DNA from: Snodgrassella alvi
GTDB lineage: Bacteria > Pseudomonadota > Gammaproteobacteria > Burkholderiales > Neisseriaceae
NCBI RefSeq assembly: GCF_002777825.1
Contig: NZ_MEIR01000065.1
Coordinates: forward strand, 56,633-120,632
Direction of reading: 5' to 3'
DNA length: 64,000 nt
Part shown: positions 18,648-26,599 of the stretch, in pieces
Position numbering within the stretch: the first letter of the stretch is position 1
How the letters are laid out: every line of letters starts with the position of its first letter
The notes under the pieces: generated by a model
Told to the model about the DNA's origin: nothing
Databases searched by the model: none
What the model saw: only the letters and a program-made list of their open reading frames with translations
Program-made: the position numbers and the translations under genes

Positions 18648-20651
18648 ATGTCTAAAAATAAAACTATGAGCAAATCCATAACATACGATGAATCCAGCGT
18701 TACCGTTCTCAAAGGTCTGGCACCAGTTAAAGAACGTCCCGGAATGTATACCAGAACGGAAAGTCCTACCCATATTATTCAGGAAGTAATTGACAATGCG
18801 GCTGATGAAGCATTAGGTGGCTACGCACAAAACATTGACGTTACCCTGAATCAGGATGGTTCTGTTACCGTCAAAGACAATGGCCGCGGCATTCCTACCG
18901 GATTACATCCAACCGAAAATGTACCCGTAGTTGAACTAGTATTTACCCAACTACATGCCGGCGGTAAATTCAACAAAAAAAGTGGCGATGGTGCCTATGC
19001 CTTTTCAGGTGGTTTGCATGGTGTTGGTGTTTCTGTTACCAATGCCCTGTCTTCACGTCTGGAAGTAATCGTTAAAAGAAGCGGAAAAATTTATCATATT
19101 GCCTTTGCAGGAGGTGATGTTATTCAGCCACTATCCATAATTGGCAAATGTGCGAATAAAGACAGTGGCACAGAAGTTCGTATCTGGCCAGACGGACAGT
19201 ACTTTGATAACCCACAATACAATATGGCCGAACTTGAACGCTCATTACGTGCCAAAGCAGTTTTATTGCCGGGAGTCAGCGTCACCCTTACCCGCCATCA
19301 CAACAACACTGATGAAGTACAGACACAAAACTGGCATTACCCAAATGGCCTCAAAAGCTATTTACTTGATTTACTGGCTGACACCCAAACTGCAACCCCA
19401 ATTTTTGCCAGCGAAAACTATTTAAACGCCAATCATGAAACCGATTTTAATCAAGGCGAAGGTGCAGCCTATGCACTAACATGGGTAGAAGAAGGCCATG
19501 CACCAAGTGAAAGTTACGTTAACCTAATTCCTACTGTCGTTGGTGGCACTCACGAAGCCGGTCTAAAACAGGCTGTTTTTCATGCCGTAAACAATTTTAT
19601 TAACCATCACAACCTGCTGCCGCGCGGCGTAAAATTGCAGTCAGATGATGTTTTCTCCCGAGTAGCTTTTGTCCTTTCAGCCCGACTGCTAGATCCACAA
19701 TTTCAAGGACAGACAAAAGACAAACTAACTAGTCGTGATGCGCTCAAACTGGTTGCCACCATGTGCAGTGATCCATTGGAATTATGGTTAAACCAGAATA
19801 TCGATACTGGTAAAAAAATCGCCGAACTGGCCATTCGTCAAGCTCAGGCACGTATGCGCTCAACCAAAAAAATAGAAAAGAAAAAAGGTTCAGGAGTAGC
19901 CGTTTTACCAGGTAAACTCACAGATTGCGAAAGTGAAGATATTCGCGAAAATGAACTCTTTCTGGTCGAGGGCGATTCCGCCGGTGGTTCAGCCAAACTG
20001 GCACGCGACAAAAATACTCAGGCCATCCTCCCCTTACGCGGTAAAGTCTTAAACAGCTTCGAAATCCATCGTGATCAATTATTTGGTAACGCTGAAATTC
20101 ACGACATCTCAGTAGCCATTGGCGTAGACCCGCATGGAAAAAACGATAATCCTGATTTATCCGGTCTGCGTTACGGTAAAATTGCCATATTATCCGATGC
20201 AGATGTGGATGGTGCTCATATCCAAGTTCTGTTACTCACTCTTTTTTATACCCATTTTCCGCGCCTGATCGAAGCCGGTCATATCTATGTAGCTCAACCG
20301 CCGCTTTTTCGGGTAGATGTGAATGCTCAGGGAAAAAACAAACCGGCAAGAAAACTTTATGCTCAGGATCAGACAGAGCTTGATAGCATTCTGGAACGGC
20401 TACAATCGGAAAAAGTTAAAGAAAGTGCTTACAGCATCAGCCGGTTTAAAGGCCTGGGTGAAATGAACCCAGATCAGCTTAAAGATACTACCATGAGCCC
20501 GGATACCCGCTGCCTGCTGCAAGTTCATATTCCAGATGAAGACAATAGTGAAACCCAGAATATATTTGTTAAACTAATGGGTAAAGGTGAAGCAGCATCC
20601 CGACGTGTCTGGATGGAAGCAGAAGGAGACAAAGTAGAAACTGATATTTAA
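18648..20651 (+). CDS. parE: DNA topoisomerase IV subunit B
   Basis: ATPase subunit of topoisomerase IV, which unlinks daughter chromosomes together with ParC. 667 residues: GHKL ATPase with EVIDNAADEAL, DNGRGIPTG and FSGGLHGVGVSVTNAL; transducer domain; TOPRIM domain with LFLVEGDSAGGSAK and SDADVDGAHI; closing RFKGLGEMNPDQL. Length and the RPGMYTRTE segment fit ParE rather than GyrB. ATG codons at 18648 and 18666 are both possible starts and neither has a strong ribosome binding site. parC is not in the window. Confidence 0.94.
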   Translation: MSKNKTMSKSITYDESSVTVLKGLAPVKERPGMYTRTESPTHIIQEVIDNAADEALGGYAQNIDVTLNQDGSVTVKDNGRGIPTGLHPTENVPVVELVFTQLHAGGKFNKKSGDGAYAFSGGLHGVGVSVTNALSSRLEVIVKRSGKIYHIAFAGGDVIQPLSIIGKCANKDSGTEVRIWPDGQYFDNPQYNMAELERSLRAKAVLLPGVSVTLTRHHNNTDEVQTQNWHYPNGLKSYLLDLLADTQTATPIFASENYLNANHETDFNQGEGAAYALTWVEEGHAPSESYVNLIPTVVGGTHEAGLKQAVFHAVNNFINHHNLLPRGVKLQSDDVFSRVAFVLSARLLDPQFQGQTKDKLTSRDALKLVATMCSDPLELWLNQNIDTGKKIAELAIRQAQARMRSTKKIEKKKGSGVAVLPGKLTDCESEDIRENELFLVEGDSAGGSAKLARDKNTQAILPLRGKVLNSFEIHRDQLFGNAEIHDISVAIGVDPHGKNDNPDLSGLRYGKIAILSDADVDGAHIQVLLLTLFYTHFPRLIEAGHIYVAQPPLFRVDVNAQGKNKPARKLYAQDQTELDSILERLQSEKVKESAYSISRFKGLGEMNPDQLKDTTMSPDTRCLLQVHIPDEDNSETQNIFVKLMGKGEAASRRVWMEAEGDKVETDI

Positions 20652-20742
20652 TTCAGACAACAACACACAAATGTAATCCTTAATAGCGCAAAAATTTTTT
20701 ATGTAGCCTATTAATTTAAAAATACAATAATTTTTATTTACT

Positions 20743-20769
20743 ACAGGTTGTTATCTAATAACAACCTGT
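20743..20769. repeat. 12-base perfect inverted repeat after parE
   Basis: ACAGGTTGTTAT and ATAACAACCTGT flank a 3-base loop. No T-run follows on the plus strand, so it is not a standard terminator for parE. It lies about 100 bases before the transposase remnant and may mark an insertion boundary or a stabilising 3' hairpin. Confidence 0.6.
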
Positions 20770-20859
20770 CTAATTATGCGACATCAACCCCATTTTCTCT
20801 AACCTTCAGTCTTACTTGTCTGCATAAGCTGGAATAGCAACACACATTCAAACAACAAA

Positions 20860-21590
20860 ATTTAAAGGTGCTAGTTTGTTAAATTCCATAGGAGCTAAAT
20901 AGCTCAACAATGAATGTAACCGTTTGTGATTGTACCAATAAGCATAAGCCGAAAAGGTTCGTCATGATTACCTAATTGCCATGAATTTTTCCCCCTTTAT
21001 CAAACTCAGTTTTAATACTTTAAAATATTGCTGCCGACAACACACTGTCATACGAGCATCTTTTTTACTCAGCGAGAGCTCAATATCAAATGTATTGAAA
21101 CCCTTATCTAGTAATTAAATATCAAACTTCTTTCCTCTATCCGAATGAAATAGATTTAATGATGACAACGATTGCTTAATCTGACTTAATGCAGACATCA
21201 CTAAATCTGCCGTTTTATACTGACTGATACTATAACCGGCAATCTGTCGATTAGATAAATTAATAATACATATAAATAATTTCAGCGATGGTTAACACGA
21301 ATATAGCTTAAGTCTGCCACTACAATCTGTCGTTTGGTACCTACATCAAACAAACGTTGTAAATGATTAGCTGTTGTGGCGCCATTGCTTAACGAATTCA
21401 TCTAGTTTCATATAATTGATAGCTGCGATTAAAAATAGTCAATATTTTATCAGTGCAGTCGGCCACTACTTTCTGTTTAGTTGCTTTTCCCCGATAATAA
21501 ACATACCGTTCATGTAGCCCTTAGTAGCGACATAATGCCGTTACATCATAACGACATTGTTTTGCTTTCAGGGTTTTGATTTTAGTCCCA
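20860..21590 (-). pseudogene. IS3-family transposase orfB remnant
   Basis: Integrase-core fragments in several frames: YDVTALCR-like and YETR-like pieces (about 21430-21560), VADLSYIRVNHR, NRQIAGYSISQYKTADLVM, FHSDRGKKFDI followed by a stop, and the terminal YWYNHKRLHS. Multiple frameshifts and in-frame stops mean no functional transposase can be made. Confidence 0.75.
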
Positions 21591-21818
21591 TCATATGATC
21601 AATGCAGTTTGCTTTAGAATATCGTTTTTCATTCGTAGCGGCTTAAGCTCTTTTCGTAACACAATCAGTTTATTTTTTTGAGGTAGAGTTATCTTTAGTC
21701 TTAAATGAACCGCTTTGACCAATTCACTGCGAGATTTCCCCTGCTGATAAAGTTTAACTATTTGCGATTTGAAATCAGCACTAAAGATCCGTCGTGCACA
21801 TTTTTCTTGATTCATCAT
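21591..21818 (-). pseudogene. IS3-family transposase orfA remnant
   Basis: A 75-residue frame beginning MMNQEKCARRIFSADFKSQI, with KLYQQGKSRSELVKAV (helix-turn-helix part) and LRMKNDILKQTALI (leucine-zipper end), both typical of IS3 orfA. It is shorter than the usual 90-100 residues and the middle segment between the two motifs is largely missing, so it is probably a deleted copy. Its partner orfB is broken. Confidence 0.75.
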
Positions 21819-21984
21819 CTTTTCTTTTTAGAGTTAAGTTCACCCTCCCCCTAAAAAAGTTGTATGAATTAGTGTAGCCTATCCAAGCCTATTTCCCACT
21901 CTTAACATTTAATCATACTGATAGCAGTTAAGGTTAACTAACTTCAACACTTATATTTACCTACTCCAGTCTAAATTTTGTAAC

Positions 21985-21998
21985 TTGATTAATATCAA
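21985..21998. promoter_or_regulatory. Perfect FNR box upstream of the roadblock gene cluster
   Basis: TTGATTAATATCAA matches TTGAT-N4-ATCAA at every defined base. An extended -10 element (TGCTATAAT, 22047-22055) lies downstream; a start near 22062 would put the box near -70, a known class I activating distance. The gene it would serve begins at 22270. Binding is inferred. Confidence 0.7.
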
Positions 21999-22046
21999 AA
22001 AATCTCTAATAAAGTAATTTTATCATCCATAATCCGTTTTTCATAA

Positions 22047-22055
22047 TGCTATAAT
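22047..22055 (+). promoter_or_regulatory. Extended -10 promoter element
   Basis: TG-N-TATAAT is a perfect extended -10 hexamer with no good -35, as expected for an activator-dependent promoter. A GGAGGT lies in the predicted leader at 22085-22090 but no start codon sits at a useful distance after it. Confidence 0.5.
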
Positions 22056-22205
22056 TAGTCGTTTTCCTAGAAATATATAACTAATGGAGGTAATAGCTAA
22101 CTTAAATTTTGCGCTATAAAAGTATCAGATCAATAAAAATAAAATAACATAAATAAATATAGAAAATATAAATAAAGATAATTAATAAAATTTAATAACA
22201 TTCTT

Positions 22206-22234
22206 TTGCAAAAAAACTCGCCCCTCTCTATAAT
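22206..22234 (+). promoter_or_regulatory. Sigma-70 promoter for the roadblock gene
   Basis: TTGCAA (22206-22211), a 17-base spacer and TATAAT (22229-22234) lie 36 bases before the start codon. This proximal promoter would give a short leader, in addition to the distal FNR-linked one. Confidence 0.55.
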
Positions 22235-22269
22235 TGATAGGGTTATAGTCAATTTTTAGAGGAATTTTC

Positions 22270-22632
22270 ATGAAATATGATTTTATTGAAGGTGTATTGA
22301 AAACACTGAACAGTACTCCCGACATTACTTCTTCAGCCGTTATTTCAACAGATGGTCTGCCAATCGCTTCTGCATTACAAAGTGGCATGGATGAAGACCG
22401 TATTGGTGCCATGGCAGCCGCATTACTGTCTTTGGGTAACCGTTCTGCAAAAGAAGTTTTGAAAGGCACTCTGGATAATACTATTATTCATACCGACAAA
22501 GGTTACATGTTACTGTTTCAAGCATCTGAAGCCATCCTGTTAACCATTACTACCACTCATGAAGCCAAATTAGGTTTGATTCTGTTCGAAGCTAAACGAG
22601 CATTGAAAGAACTGGCTGATCATTTTGATTAA
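22270..22632 (+). CDS. Roadblock/LC7 domain protein
   Basis: 120 residues covering one roadblock/LC7 fold: a first helix (FIEGVLKTLN), the strand pair SSAVISTDGLPIASAL, a second helix with GAMAAALLSLGNRSAKEVL, then IIHTDKGYMLLFQ and LGLILFEAKRALKEL. Bacterial members such as MglB act as partners or GTPase-activating proteins of small Ras-like GTPases in polarity and motility; others have unknown roles. No MglA-like GTPase is in the window. AGAGGAA precedes the ATG. It heads a cluster with the PAS and PhnD-like genes and lies downstream of a perfect FNR box. Confidence 0.8.
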   Translation: MKYDFIEGVLKTLNSTPDITSSAVISTDGLPIASALQSGMDEDRIGAMAAALLSLGNRSAKEVLKGTLDNTIIHTDKGYMLLFQASEAILLTITTTHEAKLGLILFEAKRALKELADHFD

Positions 22633-23090
22633 CAATTAATCTGCTTAATCAGAAATGTACTGTGCCCTTTAAATTCCCGCTCATGCATCATTGTAATTAT
22701 TTATTTTATAAATAATTTTGCAATAAGTATACAATACTGTATAAATCAGACCAGATAGTCCAGTATTGCCGTTATCCCAGATTTTATGTAAAAATCTGGC
22801 CGGATTTATGTCAGATAAACCTGAAACAGACGAAAGCTGACCTAACTGCATGAAAGGGCGTTTAAGTGTTTATAAAAGTTTTTAATGAAAACATCGCACA
22901 TCTATAAATTGGGTAAATATTATTTCATCCCAATTACATGGAAATTCAGAAGTTTATAGTAGCGATTAATGTATAAGACCAGAAATAACTTTGGCTGCTG
23001 TAATTTTACAAAAAAACTCTGAAATGCATCTCGTTAAGTACACTCATCCTTTATTATTCAGATTAAACCAAAATTGAAGGACAAATTAAT
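22633..23090. other. Intergenic region between the roadblock and PAS genes
   Basis: 458 bases without a credible gene. It holds a 9-base-arm hairpin CCAGATTTT/AAAATCTGG (22777-22799) with no T-run, and a possible promoter TTGCAA-16-TATAAA (22718-22745). The PAS and PhnD-like genes may therefore have their own transcript with a leader of about 340 bases. Confidence 0.4.
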
Positions 23091-23594
23091 ATGGATATGA
23101 GTCGTTGGATTCAGCCAAAGCCAGAAAGCGAATCTTCTGAGCACAAAATCAAACACTATCATCAAGATGGAGAATCAACTGTTTATGTAACCAATCAGGA
23201 ATTCCCCTATCCGGATGGTGCTTTGATTGTATCCCGCACTGATCTCGATGGCATCATTACTCATGCAAATGACGTATTTGTTGACATTAGTGGCTGGACT
23301 CGTGATGAGATCATTGGTGCACCACATTGCCTGTTACGCCATCCTGAAATGCCAAAAGCACCATTTGCCGACATGTGGGCTACTCTGCAAAGAGGCGAGC
23401 GCTGGTATGGTTATGTAAAAAATCTGCGTAAAGACGGCGGCCACTATTGGGTATACGCCACTGTAATTCCAAATTTACGTCAAGGCAAAGTAATTGGCTA
23501 CAGCTCAATCCGCCGCAAACCAAGTCGTGAACGGATTAAGGAAATGACCGCCAAGTATGCAGAAATGCTGAAAAATGAACAGGAAGGAAAATAA
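23091..23594 (+). CDS. Orphan Aer-like PAS domain protein (putative FAD redox sensor)
   Basis: 167 residues. Residues ~40-150 resemble the PAS domain of the energy-taxis receptor Aer: TDLDGIITHANDVFVDISGW, LLRHPEMPKAPFADMW, VKNLRKDGGHYWVYA and IGYSSIRR. In Aer the Arg-His-Pro-Asp segment and a nearby Trp contribute to FAD binding; here they are R83, H84, E86 and W96, so FAD binding is likely with one Asp-to-Glu change. No HAMP or chemoreceptor signalling domain and no membrane helix follow, so the output must pass to a partner. TGAAGGA precedes the ATG. The PhnD-like gene starts 1 base after its stop. Confidence 0.82.
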   Translation: MDMSRWIQPKPESESSEHKIKHYHQDGESTVYVTNQEFPYPDGALIVSRTDLDGIITHANDVFVDISGWTRDEIIGAPHCLLRHPEMPKAPFADMWATLQRGERWYGYVKNLRKDGGHYWVYATVIPNLRQGKVIGYSSIRRKPSRERIKEMTAKYAEMLKNEQEGK

Positions 23595-23595
23595 T

Positions 23596-24342
23596 ATGCT
23601 GAGTTTAATGGTTGTACCCGATTATCTACCTGATCAGTTCAGCACTTGGTATTTGCTCAACAACTACCTGCAAAAGAAAAGCGACCAGAACATTTCCCTG
23701 CTTATGCCTCCTTCATTTGATGAAGTAAAAACACAGCAAGAAAAAGAAAAAGTATCCATGCTTTTCGTGAATCCTTTTTCAGCTGGTAACTACGTTCGTG
23801 AACAAGGATATTTGCCACTGGTAAAACCAAAAAACAAATCAGATGAAATCGTGATTGTTACTGCTGCCGACTCAGATATCAATGACATTGAAGATCTGAA
23901 AGGCAATGTAGAATTAGCACTTTCTAACAATGAAGATGCAAACTTTATTGGTTTACGCCTGTTAGAACCAGCTAATCTTAGTGATGATGAAATCACCATC
24001 AAACGCAAAGACAACTTCCTCATGGTAGCTTCCGGTGTCATTCGCCATCATGCTAAAGTTGGGATTGTTCAGGCAGATGTATATGAAAGCTTTAACTCAG
24101 TTACCAAAAATCAGTTGAAAGTTCTGCTGAAAAGCCGGATTAATGAAGTTTCACATGTGATGTTATATCACCCAGACGTTGCTGCAAAGGCTGAGCCACT
24201 ACAAGAAATACTGTGTAAAATGGCAGATGACCCTGATGGTGCAAACGTTGTTAAAGCCTTAGGCTTTCCAGAAGGCTTCGCTGAATTATCAAAAGAAGAT
24301 ATGGAATTTATGATTGACGTTGTAGATACAATGCGCATGTAA
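23596..24342 (+). CDS. PhnD-like (type 2 periplasmic-binding fold) protein without signal peptide
   Basis: 248 residues. I read a PhnD/SsuA-like binding fold from SMLFVNPFSAGNYVREQGYLPLV, IVIVTAADSDINDIEDLKG, VASGVIRHHAKVGIVQADVYESF and the C-terminal DPDGANVVKALGFPEGFAEL. Normal relatives are exported to feed phosphonate-type ABC transporters; this one begins MLSLMVVPDYLPDQFSTWY with no signal peptide, and no transporter genes are nearby, so it is probably a cytosolic ligand-binding or signalling module. AGGAAGG lies before ATG 23596; the frame is open 7 codons further upstream. It is tightly linked to the Aer-like PAS gene. Ligand unknown. Confidence 0.7.
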   Translation: MLSLMVVPDYLPDQFSTWYLLNNYLQKKSDQNISLLMPPSFDEVKTQQEKEKVSMLFVNPFSAGNYVREQGYLPLVKPKNKSDEIVIVTAADSDINDIEDLKGNVELALSNNEDANFIGLRLLEPANLSDDEITIKRKDNFLMVASGVIRHHAKVGIVQADVYESFNSVTKNQLKVLLKSRINEVSHVMLYHPDVAAKAEPLQEILCKMADDPDGANVVKALGFPEGFAELSKEDMEFMIDVVDTMRM

Positions 24343-24358
24343 TTCCCCTAGCTTATAC

Positions 24359-24400
24359 CAACCCGTGTAACCCTACTAAGGGCACACGGGTTGTTTTATA
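24359..24400 (+). terminator. Rho-independent terminator after the PhnD-like gene
   Basis: CAACCCGTGT (24359-24368) pairs with ACACGGGTTG (24384-24393); an inner CCCT/AGGG stem adds to it, and TTTTATA follows. Confidence 0.88.
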
Positions 24401-24957
24401 TATAAGCCTTTATCTGGAAACTAGATAAACCAAATCAGAGAATTTTAACTTTTACAATATAATCTCAAATTAAAAGGCGTTTTAATTGCCAAAAATATAC
24501 TATCATCTATTTATTCATAAAAAAACAAACTTAGTCCATTTTTAAAATTTTCAAATAAAACATTATTCCAAGTTGAAAAATTAGCGACACTGCAATCAAG
24601 AACAATGTCTACCCCATTTAAAATCAGGTTGTGAACTTTCAACCCATGGAAGCTCACAAGAACAAATGGCAGCCTATTGTTTTCAAGATAGATTGAGGAA
24701 ACTCTAAAATATTAAAAGAATTAGAAAAACATTAAGTAATACTCAATATATTTCAGATAATGCACTTAACTTCATCCAAGCTGATTCTCTCAAGAGTAAA
24801 AAGCGTGTTCAATCCAGAAATCATTTCTATTAACTTATTATTATTAATTTATGAAGTACTTATACAATACGTCGCAATCTATGTATTTATACCTATGAAT
24901 CAAAGCTAAACATGATTCTGTTATAATAAACCAAACCATCATTAATAAATAACAATT
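24401..24957. other. Intergenic region before the MdtD-like gene
   Basis: About 560 AT-rich bases with no intact gene. A slightly richer patch around 24620-24700 reads like short broken coding sequence, but I cannot name a family. TATAAT-like elements occur just before the downstream gene. Confidence 0.4.
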
Positions 24958-26355
24958 ATGGCTACCATTAATAACAGTAAACCATCACGCTTTTTGCCTT
25001 TATTATTGGCAATAGCCATCTTTATGCAGCAATTGGATGCAACCATCCTGAACACTGCCCTGCCATCAATGGCCACAGATCTGGGGCAATCTCCACTAAA
25101 CATGCAATCGGCTATTATTGCTTATGCACTGACATTAGCCATTATGATGCCTTTGTCTGGATTTCTGTCCGACAAATTAGGCACCCGTAAACTGTTTATG
25201 GGTTCCATGGTTATATTTGTTATCGGATCCGTCCTATGTGCAGCCAGTAATAATCTGGCTCTACTGGTACTAGCCAGAATTATTCAGGGATTGGGTGGAG
25301 CCATGCTTACACCGGTAGCCCGTTTAACCATGATGCAAGCTTACGACCGCTCCAAACTGATAACAGTCATGAACTATGCCATTATGCCAGCACTTATCGG
25401 ACCAGTACTCGGGCCAGTTATTGGTGGTTATCTTGTGGTATATACCAGCTGGCACTGGATTTTTCTACTGAACGTACCCATCGGCCTGCTGGGATTACTG
25501 GTTACCTGGTACATCATGCCCAGTTTTAACCGCCCAGCCAATTATTTTGATGGTTTAGGCTTTTTTCTGTTCTCAGCATCAGCTTTTTGCATGACTCTAA
25601 CCTTTGAAACCATGTCACATGCCAATAATATGCTTTTTGGTTCCATGATGGCTCTCGCAGGCATCGGAGCACTAATTGCCTATTTGGCACATGCACGCCA
25701 GAACAATCGTGCATTGTATCCACCGCATCTCATTCTGGTACGCACTTTTCGTCTGGGACTGGCTGGTAATCTAGTCAGCCGTCTGGGTATGAGTGCTTTA
25801 CCATTATTATTACCATTATTATTTCAAGTTGCTTTTAACTATGACGCAGTCACCTCAGGCTGGCTACTAATGCCATTGGCTTTGGCGGCCATATTTGCCA
25901 AACCATTTCTAAAGCCATTAATGAATCACTTTGGCTATCGTGATACATTGACCTGGAACACTCGTATTATTGGTATATTGATAATATCACTGGCTTTTAT
26001 TAGCAACAGTACACCACAATGGCTGATTCTATGGCACTTGTGTATTCTGGGCGCATGTAATTCATTACAGTTTACCGGAATGAATACCATTACACTGGCT
26101 GATTTACGCCCCAACCAAGTTAGCAGTGGTACCAGCCTGATGGCAGTTAACCAGCAGCTAGCACTGAGCTTCGGCATAGCAATTGGAGCCTTACTATTAC
26201 AAAATTTCAGTCGCGCCAGCTTTATAAATCACAATATTACTACAGCTTTTCGTCTCACATTTGTTATTCTGGGGGTATTTACCCTACTCTCAAGCTGGAT
26301 ATTTGCACGTTTACATCCTATCGATGGAGAGAATTTGCTGACAAAGAAAAAATAA
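24958..26355 (+). CDS. mdtD: MFS multidrug efflux transporter, DHA2 family (MdtD-like)
   Basis: 465-residue inner-membrane transporter with about 14 helices. The N terminus FMQQLDATILNTALPSMA with the membrane-embedded Asp is typical of DHA2 drug:H+ antiporters, followed by motif A GFLSDKLGTRKLF and motif C-like PALIGPVLGPVIGG. The pattern resembles E. coli MdtD more than EmrB. No membrane-fusion partner or regulator is adjacent. It converges with the purine permease gene; a shared terminator hairpin lies between them. Confidence 0.82.
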   Translation: MATINNSKPSRFLPLLLAIAIFMQQLDATILNTALPSMATDLGQSPLNMQSAIIAYALTLAIMMPLSGFLSDKLGTRKLFMGSMVIFVIGSVLCAASNNLALLVLARIIQGLGGAMLTPVARLTMMQAYDRSKLITVMNYAIMPALIGPVLGPVIGGYLVVYTSWHWIFLLNVPIGLLGLLVTWYIMPSFNRPANYFDGLGFFLFSASAFCMTLTFETMSHANNMLFGSMMALAGIGALIAYLAHARQNNRALYPPHLILVRTFRLGLAGNLVSRLGMSALPLLLPLLFQVAFNYDAVTSGWLLMPLALAAIFAKPFLKPLMNHFGYRDTLTWNTRIIGILIISLAFISNSTPQWLILWHLCILGACNSLQFTGMNTITLADLRPNQVSSGTSLMAVNQQLALSFGIAIGALLLQNFSRASFINHNITTAFRLTFVILGVFTLLSSWIFARLHPIDGENLLTKKK

Positions 26356-26492
26356 ATATCATTATATAAATTCTTTATTATTCAGCAAAAAGCTTTCTCT
26401 ACTATCTTGAGAACAATACGAAATCATTCAAATCCCAGTTTACTTTAAGATACCACCTCAAACAGCTTAATAAGATTTGTTTCAAATATAGA

Positions 26493-26551
26493 ATTAGCCC
26501 TATATTTAATCTCTTAACAAATGTGCAAAGAGCATTCAATACAGGGCTAAT
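26493..26551. terminator. Possible bidirectional terminator between mdtD and the permease gene
   Basis: ATTAGCCCTATATT (26493-26506) pairs with AATACAGGGCTAAT (26538-26551) with one mismatch, and an inner CTCTT/AAGAG extends the stem. It lies between two convergent genes. T-runs are weak. Confidence 0.55.
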
Positions 26552-26599
26552 ATATAAGACTACCGAATAATTTAGCTAGTCTTGTTTATCGCATATTAA

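Larger units (their letters stand above)
20770..21900 (-). mobile_element. Decayed IS3-family insertion sequence
   Basis: Minus-strand remnants of both transposase frames are readable, in the usual orfA-orfB order but with stops and frameshifts. Near 20870-20945 the minus strand reads YWYNHKRLHSLLSY, the conserved end of IS3 orfB; near 21280-21345 it reads KRQIVVADLSYIRVNHR, the first catalytic-Asp region; near 21150 it reads FHSDRG, the second. The ends are approximate because I could not identify terminal inverted repeats or a target duplication. Confidence 0.75.

Noticed and set aside
22777..22799. Hairpin after the roadblock gene as a terminator
   Set aside because: The stem is good but no T-run follows on either strand, and it lies 145 bases after the stop.
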